Source of the DNA: CAYWWY01 sp964580185
GTDB lineage: Bacteria > Thermotogota > Thermotogae > MWEM01
Direction: 5' to 3'
DNA: 64,000 bases
Assembly (NCBI GenBank): GCA_964580185.1
Contig: CAZOJQ010000002.1
Span: 1 to 64,000, forward strand
Under the pieces are notes generated by a model. It was not told the origin of the DNA. It saw only the letters and a program-made list of their open reading frames with translations, and ran no database searches. Below are positions 34,446 through 41,997 of this stretch, piece after piece. The translations under genes were made by a program, and so were the position numbers. Numbering within the stretch: the stretch's first letter is position 1; every line of letters begins with the position of its first letter.

Positions 34446-34522
34446 ATTTCCTCCCGCCTGGTCCACTCGGGTATTCGCGCCCGCGACAGCACCCGGCCGT
34501 TTGGGAGCCACCTCCTTCTTCC

Positions 34523-34864
34523 TTATGCTTTATCGATCATCTCTCCGCACTTTTTGCAGTATCGGACCTTCGCGTTGTCTTCCAAGAATTTCTTGCCCAC
34601 CCGGGTTGGTTTATCACAGTTGGGACACACCAGCATGATCTTGGATGTTTTGATGGGCAGGTTTTTGTCGATGATCCCACCCTCCCTCATCTGTTGGTTG
34701 GGTTTCTGGTGGCGTTTTACGGTGTTGACTTTATTCACGATCACGCTGCATGAATCGGGGAATACCTTAAGGACTTTTCCACGCTTGCCCCGATCTCTCC
34801 CCATGATGACTTCTACAAGATCGTCCTTTCGAATCCGATACCGGAACTTTTCTTTAGCAAACAT
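34523..34864 (-). CDS. rplX: 50S ribosomal protein L24 with zinc-ribbon tail
   Basis: 113 residues from ATG 34864 (AGGAGGTGGAAG upstream; ten extra in-frame residues upstream lack a ribosome site). KOW motif near residues 15-35 (RDRGKRGKVLKVFP). The C-terminus carries Cys80-x2-Cys83 and Cys103-x2-Cys106, a probable zinc ribbon. Assembly initiator of the large subunit. Confidence 0.96.
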   Translation of the reverse strand: MFAKEKFRYRIRKDDLVEVIMGRDRGKRGKVLKVFPDSCSVIVNKVNTVKRHQKPNQQMREGGIIDKNLPIKTSKIMLVCPNCDKPTRVGKKFLEDNAKVRYCKKCGEMIDKA

Positions 34865-34874
34865 CTTCCACCTC

Positions 34875-35243
34875 CTATAATACTTCCGGAGCAAGGGATA
34901 CGATCTTCATGAACCCTTTTTCTCTGAGTTCGCGAGCCACGGGACCAAAAATCCGGGTCCCCTTTGGAATGTTCAACTTATCGATGATGACCGCTGCATT
35001 GTCGTCAAACCGCACATAGGTTCCATCATCGCGTCGAATGGGGTGGCGTGTTCGGACTACAACCGCTCGAACCACTTCCCCTTTTTTAATGTCTGTATGC
35101 GGAATCGCTTCTTTTACCGATCCAATGACGATGTCCCCAACACCTCCGGCTTTGGTATGAGATCCGCCCAATACTCGGATCACAAGGATCTTTTTCGCGC
35201 CTGAGTTGTCAGCCACTTTCATCATGCTTTCAGTCTGGATCAT
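34875..35243 (-). CDS. rplN: 50S ribosomal protein L14
   Basis: 122 residues beginning MIQTESMMKVADNSGAKK, with GTRIFGPVARELREKGFMKI near the end. The start overlaps the rpsQ stop by 4 nt. Confidence 0.97.
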   Translation of the reverse strand: MIQTESMMKVADNSGAKKILVIRVLGGSHTKAGGVGDIVIGSVKEAIPHTDIKKGEVVRAVVVRTRHPIRRDDGTYVRFDDNAAVIIDKLNIPKGTRIFGPVARELREKGFMKIVSLAPEVL

Positions 35244-35551
35244 TCCTGTTCACCCCTCTCAATAATGAGGTCAGGGGTTTCTTCTTCGGTGATCACTTCA
35301 TCGGAAAGCACGTTGGTTTTCAATATCTTTGAGAGGATAAATCGTTTGTCTCTACTCAAAGGTCGGGTTTCGATGATCTCTACCACATCACCGATCATGC
35401 ACTGATTGGCTTCATCATGCGCCTTGAATTTCTTGTGTTTTTTCAACATCTTCTTGGAAAGAGGATCCTGAAAGACGCGCTCTACTTGAACCACAATCGT
35501 CTTATCCATATGGTTGCTCATTACGGTACCTGTCATTCTCTTCTTCGGCAT
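35240..35551 (-). CDS. rpsQ: 30S ribosomal protein S17
   Basis: 103 residues from ATG 35551 (GGGAG 8 nt upstream; three further residues are possible). OB-fold core TGTVMSNHMDKTIVVQVER and ETRPLSRDKRF. An acidic C-terminal tail of about 20 residues goes beyond the usual ~85-residue protein. Confidence 0.96.
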   Translation of the reverse strand: MPKKRMTGTVMSNHMDKTIVVQVERVFQDPLSKKMLKKHKKFKAHDEANQCMIGDVVEIIETRPLSRDKRFILSKILKTNVLSDEVITEEETPDLIIERGEQE

Positions 35552-35564
35552 GGCACACACTCCC

Positions 35565-35765
35565 TTACCTTTGAATCCCGAGTTGCCGTTCTGTCATGAT
35601 GGTCTTGACCCGGGCAATATCTCGTTTCACAATTGTCATTTTGTTCGAGTTGTCCAACTGATTCATCGCCAATTGAAACCGTAAATTCATCAATTCCCTT
35701 TTCTTTGTTTCCAGTAGAGTTGCCAGCTCGTCATCCGTCTGGTCTCTCAATTCTTTCGCCTTCAT
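35565..35765 (-). CDS. rpmC: 50S ribosomal protein L29
   Basis: 66 residues from ATG 35765 (GGGAGGTGAATAAC upstream). Helical; MNLRFQLAMNQL and RDIARVKTIMTER are the signature. Sits at the peptide exit. Confidence 0.96.
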   Translation of the reverse strand: MKAKELRDQTDDELATLLETKKRELMNLRFQLAMNQLDNSNKMTIVKRDIARVKTIMTERQLGIQR

Positions 35766-35766
35766 G

Positions 35767-36189
35767 TTATTCACCTCCCACAAGATGCTTCGGGACGATC
35801 TTTGTTTCTATCGGAAGTTTTGCGGCTGCATATTTCAAGGCTTCTTTGGCGATATCGTCCGAAACTCCTCCTACCTCGAATAGGATTCTCCCGGATTTGA
35901 CCACAGCAACCCACAGCTCCACATTTCCTTTTCCTTTTCCCATTCGCGAATCCTGTGCCCGTTTGGTGACGGGTTTATCAGGGAAGATGCGAATCCATAT
36001 TTTTCCAGACCGTTTCAAAGTCCGCACCAAAGCAACACGGCAGGCTTCAATCTGGCGGGATGTAATCCATTTGGGTTCGACGGCTTTCAGTCCCCAATCT
36101 CCAAAATGAACTTCAGTAGCTCCTTTTGACTTTCCAGCCATATTCCCGCGCTGTTGCTTACGATACTTCACCCGTTTGGGCATCAACAT
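35767..36189 (-). CDS. rplP: 50S ribosomal protein L16
   Basis: 140 residues: MLMPKRVKYRKQQRG start, ITSRQIEACRVALVR, and RILFEVGGVSDDIAKEAL near the C-terminus. Helps position the acceptor arm of A-site tRNA. Confidence 0.97.
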   Translation of the reverse strand: MLMPKRVKYRKQQRGNMAGKSKGATEVHFGDWGLKAVEPKWITSRQIEACRVALVRTLKRSGKIWIRIFPDKPVTKRAQDSRMGKGKGNVELWVAVVKSGRILFEVGGVSDDIAKEALKYAAAKLPIETKIVPKHLVGGE

Positions 36190-36220
36190 ATCAATGTCCT
36201 CCTCTCAATTGATCCAATTC

Positions 36221-36976
36221 CTATGAAGCCTCATTCCTTGTTTCTCCGGGTCTTTTCTCACCATGATAGATCCAAACCTTGATGCCAATCACACCGTATT
36301 TGGTTTTCGCTTCAGAGAACCCATACGTAATATTTGCCCGAAGGGTTTGCAGGGGGATCTGTCCTTCCCGATACCATTCGACACGAGCAATTTCTGCACC
36401 GCCCAACCGACCGGCTACCATAACTTTGATCCCTTTTGCTCCTCCGCGCATGGCGTTGAACATAACTCGCTTCATAGCGCGTTTGTGGGATGTCCTTCGT
36501 TCAAGCATGGCAGAAACATTCCGGGATACAAGATACGCATCGGTATCGACAGAAGGGTTGGAAGCTCGCATGGGTCCGGAAGGTCTTCCAGGCTTTCTGG
36601 CTGAATTGAGGTCTTTGATGTTCAAGCTGATATCTTTTCGGCCACTGATCTCTTCCAGCTCGAGTTTGATTTTTTTGACTTCTTCCCCTTTTTTCCCGAT
36701 CACGACGCCGGGTTTTGCCGTCAGAATTGTAACCGAAATTTTCGAAGCTCCGGATCGTTCGATGTATACCTCGCTGATATCCGGTGTTGCTTCGATCATT
36801 TTTCCATCGGGGAGTCGTAGATCATACGAACGATTCATAATATGGGATCGGATTCTTTCGTCTTCGACCAGGAATTCGGAATACTTTTTCCCGCCGTACC
36901 ATTTGGACTGCCAGTTGCTTGTAATTCCCAAACGAAAACCTCTTGGATGTACCTTTTGGCCCACGGTTTTATTCAC
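36221..36976 (-). CDS. rpsC: 30S ribosomal protein S3 with two insertions
   Basis: 251 residues in this frame. GQKVHPRGFRLGI start, KH motif PGVVIGKKGEEVKKIK near 89-105, and C-terminal GAKGIKVMVAGRLGGAEIA are clear. Compared with the usual 209-233 residues, extra sequence appears near 51-62 (YDLRLPDGKMIE) and at about 125-144 (ARKPGRPSGPMRASNP and flanks), both in the KH-domain half. Start: GTG 36976 overlaps the rplV stop and has AAGGAG 4 nt upstream. GTG 36964 (the usual MGQKVHP start, with GAGGTG upstream) is equally possible. Confidence 0.96.
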   Translation of the reverse strand: MNKTVGQKVHPRGFRLGITSNWQSKWYGGKKYSEFLVEDERIRSHIMNRSYDLRLPDGKMIEATPDISEVYIERSGASKISVTILTAKPGVVIGKKGEEVKKIKLELEEISGRKDISLNIKDLNSARKPGRPSGPMRASNPSVDTDAYLVSRNVSAMLERRTSHKRAMKRVMFNAMRGGAKGIKVMVAGRLGGAEIARVEWYREGQIPLQTLRANITYGFSEAKTKYGVIGIKVWIYHGEKRPGETRNEAS

Positions 36977-37403
36977 CTCGCTCCTTGGTTTGCGCCTCTT
37001 TTGAGGGTTTCTGGTGCACCACGACAGTAATGTGGCTCAAACGTTTCTGCTGAATATCCGCTCGCCCCCGTCCCCTTTGCCAGATCCGTTTCATTCGGGG
37101 CCCGTCGTTGACGTGCGCTTCTTTCACGCTAAGCGTGTCCACATCGAGACTATAGTTGTTTTCTGCGTTGGCGATTGCGGATTGTAATACTTTATAGACG
37201 ATCCGAGCCGCCTTTTTTGGGGAAAACTCAAGGGTCTTCAGCGCGGCTTCTGCTTCCTTCCCCCGGATGGAATTGACGGTAGAGCGAGCTTTTCGAGGAG
37301 AGATTCGTACAAATCGCGCTACTGCTCTTGCCTCGGTCACGGGTGTTTCGGACGCGGATTCCTTCCGTTCTCGATGAAAGGTTGATCGCTTCGGGTGTGC
37401 CAT
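36969..37403 (-). CDS. rplV: 50S ribosomal protein L22
   Basis: 144 residues: RFVRISPRKARSTVNSIRG and GPRMKRIWQRGRGRADIQQK (the tunnel-lining hairpin). An N-terminal extension of about 25 basic residues precedes the core. Confidence 0.96.
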   Translation of the reverse strand: MAHPKRSTFHRERKESASETPVTEARAVARFVRISPRKARSTVNSIRGKEAEAALKTLEFSPKKAARIVYKVLQSAIANAENNYSLDVDTLSVKEAHVNDGPRMKRIWQRGRGRADIQQKRLSHITVVVHQKPSKEAQTKERGE

Positions 37404-37418
37404 CTTTCTCCCTCCTCT

Positions 37419-37700
37419 CTATACTTGGCCTTTTTTGGCCTTTTTGTCTGCGTGTCCGCCAAACCGGCGAGTCCATGAAAACTCACCCAGTTTGTTTCCA
37501 ACCATATTTTCGGAAATATACACAGGAATGTGTTTGAGCCCGTTGTATACTGCTATGGTATGTCCCACCATTTCGGGTACGATTGTTGACGATCGACTCC
37601 ACGTCTTGATGACTTCTTTCTTGCCCGATTGGCTTAACTCACGAATTCGTTTCATCAGTTTTGGATGTACATAGGGGCCCTTTTTTGAGGAACGTCCCAT
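37419..37700 (-). CDS. rpsS: 30S ribosomal protein S19
   Basis: 93 residues: MGRSSKKGPYVHPKLMKRI, TIVPEMVGHTIAVYNG and KLGEFSWTRRFGGH. Between rplB and rplV. Confidence 0.97.
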   Translation of the reverse strand: MGRSSKKGPYVHPKLMKRIRELSQSGKKEVIKTWSRSSTIVPEMVGHTIAVYNGLKHIPVYISENMVGNKLGEFSWTRRFGGHADKKAKKGQV

Positions 37701-37740
37701 GGTTTCTTCCTCCTCTCATCTTCGTCAGCAGGTTGCCTTT

Positions 37741-38571
37741 CTATTTCTGGTTCCTGCGGCGCACAATCAACCGATCAGAAGCCCTTTTTCCGATGCGTGT
37801 TTTATACCCTTTCGCCGGAGTGCCCCAAGGGCTTTGTGGGTGTTTTCCCCCTTTGGTCCGTCCTTCTCCTCCACCGTGTGGGTGATCACAAGGGTTCATT
37901 GCCATCCCACGGACGGTGGGTTTGATCCCCAGCCATCGTTTTCTTCCCGCTTTCCCATGCACGATATTGGAGTGATCTTCATTTCCGACGACGCCTACGG
38001 TCCCCAAACACTCTTCGCGTACCCTGCGGAGTTCTCCAGAGGGCATTTTCAACAAGGCATATCCATCTTCTCTTGCCATGATCTGCACCCCTACACCCGC
38101 GGAACGAGCGATTTGTGCGCCTTTCCCCGGAAGGAATTCCACTGCATGGACAATCGTTCCCACCGGAATCCGATTTAATGGCAGCGCATTTCCTGGTTTG
38201 ATTTCCGCATTGGGCCCACTCATAACGATAGAACCAACGGTTAAGTTTTTTGGCGCCAGAATATACCGTTTTTCTCCGTCTCGATAGACCAAAAGGGCAA
38301 TTCTTGCGCTCCGGTTGGGATCATATTCGATGGATGCCACTCTGGCTTCAATTCCGAATTTTTCCCTTCGAAAGTCAATGATTCGATATTTTCTTTTGTT
38401 CCCACCAGCCTGATGGCGCATGGTGATATGACCATGGTGATTTCGGCCCGCTTTCTTTTTCAAAGGCTCTGTCAAAGATTTTTCGGGCGTTGATTTGGTA
38501 ATTTCTTTGTAATCGGGGATGACCATGGTTCGTCTACTCGGCGTGGTAGGTTTAAATCTTTTGAGTCCCAT
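37741..38571 (-). CDS. rplB: 50S ribosomal protein L2
   Basis: 276 residues: NHHGHITMRHQAGGNKRKYR in the N-terminal half, and MNPCDHPHGGGEGRTKGGKH containing the conserved His near the peptidyl-transferase centre. Confidence 0.97.
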   Translation of the reverse strand: MGLKRFKPTTPSRRTMVIPDYKEITKSTPEKSLTEPLKKKAGRNHHGHITMRHQAGGNKRKYRIIDFRREKFGIEARVASIEYDPNRSARIALLVYRDGEKRYILAPKNLTVGSIVMSGPNAEIKPGNALPLNRIPVGTIVHAVEFLPGKGAQIARSAGVGVQIMAREDGYALLKMPSGELRRVREECLGTVGVVGNEDHSNIVHGKAGRKRWLGIKPTVRGMAMNPCDHPHGGGEGRTKGGKHPQSPWGTPAKGYKTRIGKRASDRLIVRRRNQK

Positions 38572-38616
38572 CTTGCTTCTCCCCTTTCTTGTTCAGCGAT
38601 TGGATTTTCTCGCTCA

Positions 38617-38925
38617 TTATCGCAAGTTTTCGAATTCGGGGATCGTGTATCCTTCCACCAGCTTCACGATCGCCTTTTTCCAGCTCCGGGTTTTGCCCAC
38701 AAAGACTCCTCTTCGTTTGGGCTTTGGTTTTACAGTCAGCGTCTTGACGCTTTCCACACGCACTTTGTACAACCGCTCAATCGCTTCCCGGATCATTGGC
38801 TTGGTGGCTTCTTTGGCCACTTCGAAAGTGTACTTTCGTTCCTCCATATTCATGGTAGCCTTTTCGGTCAGCACCGGTCGTATCATCAGATCATGATACC
38901 GACTCATCATATTCGAACTACTCAT
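38617..38925 (-). CDS. rplW: 50S ribosomal protein L23
   Basis: 102 residues: RPVLTEKATMNMEERKYTF, then VESVKTLTVKPKPKRRG. Exit-tunnel protein that contacts trigger factor and SRP. The start overlaps the rplD stop by 8 nt. Confidence 0.96.
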   Translation of the reverse strand: MSSSNMMSRYHDLMIRPVLTEKATMNMEERKYTFEVAKEATKPMIREAIERLYKVRVESVKTLTVKPKPKRRGVFVGKTRSWKKAIVKLVEGYTIPEFENLR

Positions 38926-39595
38926 TGCCCAACACCTCCTGAATCTTGCGCACCATCTCTTTGGTCATAATGAGTTTTTCATTGTTGATGATGTCGTATA
39001 CGTTCAACCCGTCAATCCGGGCTTCATCCCGATCTGCGCCGGGATTATCGGCGATGATGACCTTCACCAAGGGAAGATTCTTCCCAGACAGCCGTACGAG
39101 CTGGTATTCTTTTTGTTTGTATGGCAGCATGATCAAAGACTTCGTTTCGTGAAGACCAAGGGTTTGCAGAATCTTCAAAAGCCCTTTGGTTTTGGGTTGT
39201 TCCATCTTTAAATCTTCCAAAACCAGCAAATTGCCTTCTCGAAATCGAACACTCAAAGCTGACTTCAGAGCCAATTGTTTCATTTTTTTGTTGAGCCGGG
39301 TGCTCCAATCCCTGGGTTTGGGTCCAAAAGCCACTCCTCCATGTCGTTGATGGGGACCTTTCAATGAACCCTGTCGAGCGCGTCCCGTATGCTTTTGCGG
39401 AAAAGGTTTTTTTGTCGTCCCTCGGACTTCCGCCCGCGTTTTGGTGCTGGCTGTTCCCTGTCGTCTGTTGTTGAGCTGCATATCGACATACCGATACAGC
39501 AAATCCATGTTTGGTTCGACATTGAAGACACTATCCAGCAACTGCAGCTCTTCCGTTTTCTGCCCCTTGAGGTCGAGAACTTGGATGGAAATCAT
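38918..39595 (-). CDS. rplD: 50S ribosomal protein L4
   Basis: 225 residues: RRQGTASTKTRAEVRG and RARQGSLKGPHQRHGGVAFG form the long tunnel loop; C-terminal GLNVYDIINNEKLIMTKE. In E. coli L4 controls its own operon. Confidence 0.97.
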   Translation of the reverse strand: MISIQVLDLKGQKTEELQLLDSVFNVEPNMDLLYRYVDMQLNNRRQGTASTKTRAEVRGTTKKPFPQKHTGRARQGSLKGPHQRHGGVAFGPKPRDWSTRLNKKMKQLALKSALSVRFREGNLLVLEDLKMEQPKTKGLLKILQTLGLHETKSLIMLPYKQKEYQLVRLSGKNLPLVKVIIADNPGADRDEARIDGLNVYDIINNEKLIMTKEMVRKIQEVLGNE

Positions 39596-39665
39596 GGTGT
39601 ACCTCCTCTCAATAATAAACCGAATTCACTCTGGATAAAAATACAGCCTTTTTTTATCCGGATTG

Positions 39666-40307
39666 CTATCTGATCTTTTTCTTGGCTACTCGGACCGGCG
39701 GGCGTAAGATAACCAAACTTTTGTAGGCGCCGGGTATGGATCCCTTAATCGCAACCAAGTTGTTTTCCGAGTCGATTTTTATCACTTCCAGATTATGTAG
39801 GGTGACTCGTTCATTTCCGTACTGACCGGCCATCTTTTTTCCCGGGAAGATTCGGGCTGGATACGAATGCTGCCCGATACTCCCCAGTTCTCGATGAAAC
39901 TTGGATCCATGAGAGCTTTCGCCCCCCCGGAAATTCCACCGCTTCATGGCACCAGAAAAGCCTCTGCCTTTGGTTGTTCCGATCACATCCAGCTTTTGCC
40001 CTTCGGTGAAGATCTCCACTGTAATGGATTGGCCAACTTCATAGGCTTCAGGATTTTCGACCCGGAACTCCCGCAAAAACCTATGAGGCTTAACGTTGCC
40101 TTTCTTGAAATGGCCTTTCAAGGGCTTGTTGGCCTTGTTCTCGCGTATTTCTTCAAATCCCACCTGGATGGCTTTGTATCCGTCGGGCTCTTCGTTCTTG
40201 ATTTGCACGACTGTGCAGGGACCTGCCTGAACTACCGTTACGGGAACACTAACCCCGTCGATAAACAAGCGGGTCATTCCCACTTTTTTTCCGATCAATC
40301 CGCTCAT
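39666..40307 (-). CDS. rplC: 50S ribosomal protein L3
   Basis: 213 residues: MSGLIGKKVGMTRLFID start and KGRGFSGAMKRWNFRGGE loop near the peptidyl-transferase centre. A 70-nt spacer to rplD holds no gene. Confidence 0.97.
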   Translation of the reverse strand: MSGLIGKKVGMTRLFIDGVSVPVTVVQAGPCTVVQIKNEEPDGYKAIQVGFEEIRENKANKPLKGHFKKGNVKPHRFLREFRVENPEAYEVGQSITVEIFTEGQKLDVIGTTKGRGFSGAMKRWNFRGGESSHGSKFHRELGSIGQHSYPARIFPGKKMAGQYGNERVTLHNLEVIKIDSENNLVAIKGSIPGAYKSLVILRPPVRVAKKKIR

Positions 40308-40336
40308 TGCTTTCCTCCTATCGGTACTGAACTATG

Positions 40337-40645
40337 CTATAACTTGATTTCGACATCTACCCCAGCTGGAAGATCAACCTTCATGAGCGCTTCCACCGTT
40401 TTCGGATTGGGGTCCAAAATGTCTATGAGCCGTTTGTGTTCACGTTTTTCAAAATGTTCCCTGGAATCCTTGTGCTTATGAGGAGACCGCAGCACACAGT
40501 AAATCTTTTTCTCTGTGGGAAGGGGAATGGGACCCGTGACCTTAGCTTGGGTCGTACGGACGATCTCCACGATCTTCTTTGCCTGCTGGTCGAGTAGTTC
40601 ATGATCATAGGCTCTCAAGCGAATCCTGATTCTTTGTGAGGCCAT
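40337..40645 (-). CDS. rpsJ: 30S ribosomal protein S10
   Basis: 102 residues: RIRLRAYDHELLDQQAKKI and TGPIPLPTEKKIYCVLRSPH; C-terminal KVDLPAGVDVEIKL. It also serves as NusE in antitermination. Linked to tuf upstream, as in fused str-S10 operons. Confidence 0.97.
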   Translation of the reverse strand: MASQRIRIRLRAYDHELLDQQAKKIVEIVRTTQAKVTGPIPLPTEKKIYCVLRSPHKHKDSREHFEKREHKRLIDILDPNPKTVEALMKVDLPAGVDVEIKL

Positions 40646-40678
40646 TCAGTCTTTCCCTCCTTGATCTAACAACATAAT

Positions 40679-40715
40679 TCGGGGGACAATCGGACTGACC
40701 GTTCTTGTCCCCCGA
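40679..40715 (-). other. Strong hairpin between tuf and rpsJ
   Basis: Perfect 11-bp inverted repeat TCGGGGGACAA / TTGTCCCCCGA with a 15-nt loop, and no T run after it on the minus strand. It may be an RNA processing, pausing or autoregulation element at the str/S10 junction. Not a standard intrinsic terminator. Confidence 0.7.
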
Positions 40716-40737
40716 TTGGATCGTGACTCAAAAAACC

Positions 40738-41934
40738 TTACTCCACCACTTCCGCAACAACGCCTGCGCCAACTGTTCTTCCGCCTTCTCGAACGGCAAA
40801 GCGCATTCCGGTTTCGCAAGCGGCGGGTTTGATCAGCTTTACGGTCATAACCACGTTGTCTCCGGGCATAACCATTTCGACCCCTTCACCCAAATCCAGG
40901 ACTTCGCCCGTGACATCGGCTGTCTTCATGAAGAATTGCGGTCGATATCCCTTTTGGAACGGGGAATGCCTTCCGCCTTCCTCTTTCTTCAGCACGTAAA
41001 TGTTGGCTTTGAATGTCGTGTGGGGATTGATGGATCCGGGTTTCGCCAAGACCTGCCCTCGTTGGACTTCTTCTTTCTTAATCCCTCTGAGCAAGCATCC
41101 TACGTTGTCCCCGGCCATTCCTTCGTCCAGGATCTTCCGAAACATTTCGACACCGGTCACGACGCATTTTTGCGTTGGAACCAGTCCAACAATAGCAATT
41201 TCGTCTCCCGTATGGACTGCGCCTCGTTCGATCCTTCCCGTCACAACCGTTCCACGACCGGTAATCGTGAAAATATCTTCAACTGGCATCAAGAATGGCT
41301 TGTCGACTTCACGAACTGGATCGGGAATGTGATTGTCACAACCATCCACCAATTCGTAGATCTTTTGGACCCAGGGATCATCTGCGTTGTCCGCTTCCAG
41401 CGCGAGAAGGGCTGATCCTCGAATAACAGGGGCGTCATCTCCCTGAAATTCGTACTTAGAGAGCAAATCTCGGACTTCCATTTCCACCAAATCCACCAAC
41501 TCTTCGTCATCCACCATATCTACTTTGTTCAAAAAGACAACGATGGAAGGCACGTTCACCTGGCGGGCCAACAACACATGTTCTCGTGTCTGTGGCATGG
41601 GGCCATCTGTAGCAGCCACAACCAGAATTGCGCCGTCCATCTGAGCCGCTCCGGTAATCATATTCTTGATGTAGTCTGCGTGCCCGGGACAGTCGATGTG
41701 CGCATAATGTCTCTTTTCAGACTGGTACTCGACATGGGTTACGTTGATGGTAATACCACGGGCCTTTTCTTCCGGGGCTTTGTCGATAGAATCGAAAGGA
41801 GCAAAATCTGCCAACCCTTTGTACGAAAGACTCTTGGTAATGGCCGCGGTTAAGGTCGTCTTTCCGTGGTCAATGTGCCCGATTGTTCCGATGTTTACGT
41901 GGGGTTTGGTTCTCGAAAACTTTTCCTTTGCCAT
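40738..41934 (-). CDS. tuf: Elongation factor Tu
   Basis: 398 residues: G1 GHIDHGKTTL at 19-28, GITINVTHVEYQ switch, DCPGHADYIKNM, NKVDM, and domain II/III up to GGRTVGAGVVAEVVE. GTPase that brings aminoacyl-tRNA to the ribosome. Only one tuf copy is seen in the window. Confidence 0.98.
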   Translation of the reverse strand: MAKEKFSRTKPHVNIGTIGHIDHGKTTLTAAITKSLSYKGLADFAPFDSIDKAPEEKARGITINVTHVEYQSEKRHYAHIDCPGHADYIKNMITGAAQMDGAILVVAATDGPMPQTREHVLLARQVNVPSIVVFLNKVDMVDDEELVDLVEMEVRDLLSKYEFQGDDAPVIRGSALLALEADNADDPWVQKIYELVDGCDNHIPDPVREVDKPFLMPVEDIFTITGRGTVVTGRIERGAVHTGDEIAIVGLVPTQKCVVTGVEMFRKILDEGMAGDNVGCLLRGIKKEEVQRGQVLAKPGSINPHTTFKANIYVLKKEEGGRHSPFQKGYRPQFFMKTADVTGEVLDLGEGVEMVMPGDNVVMTVKLIKPAACETGMRFAVREGGRTVGAGVVAEVVE

Positions 41935-41997
41935 TCGCTTTCCCTCCTCAACTGCTTTATGATTGCTGTTGTTGATCTCTGAATTCTGACATAGTCT

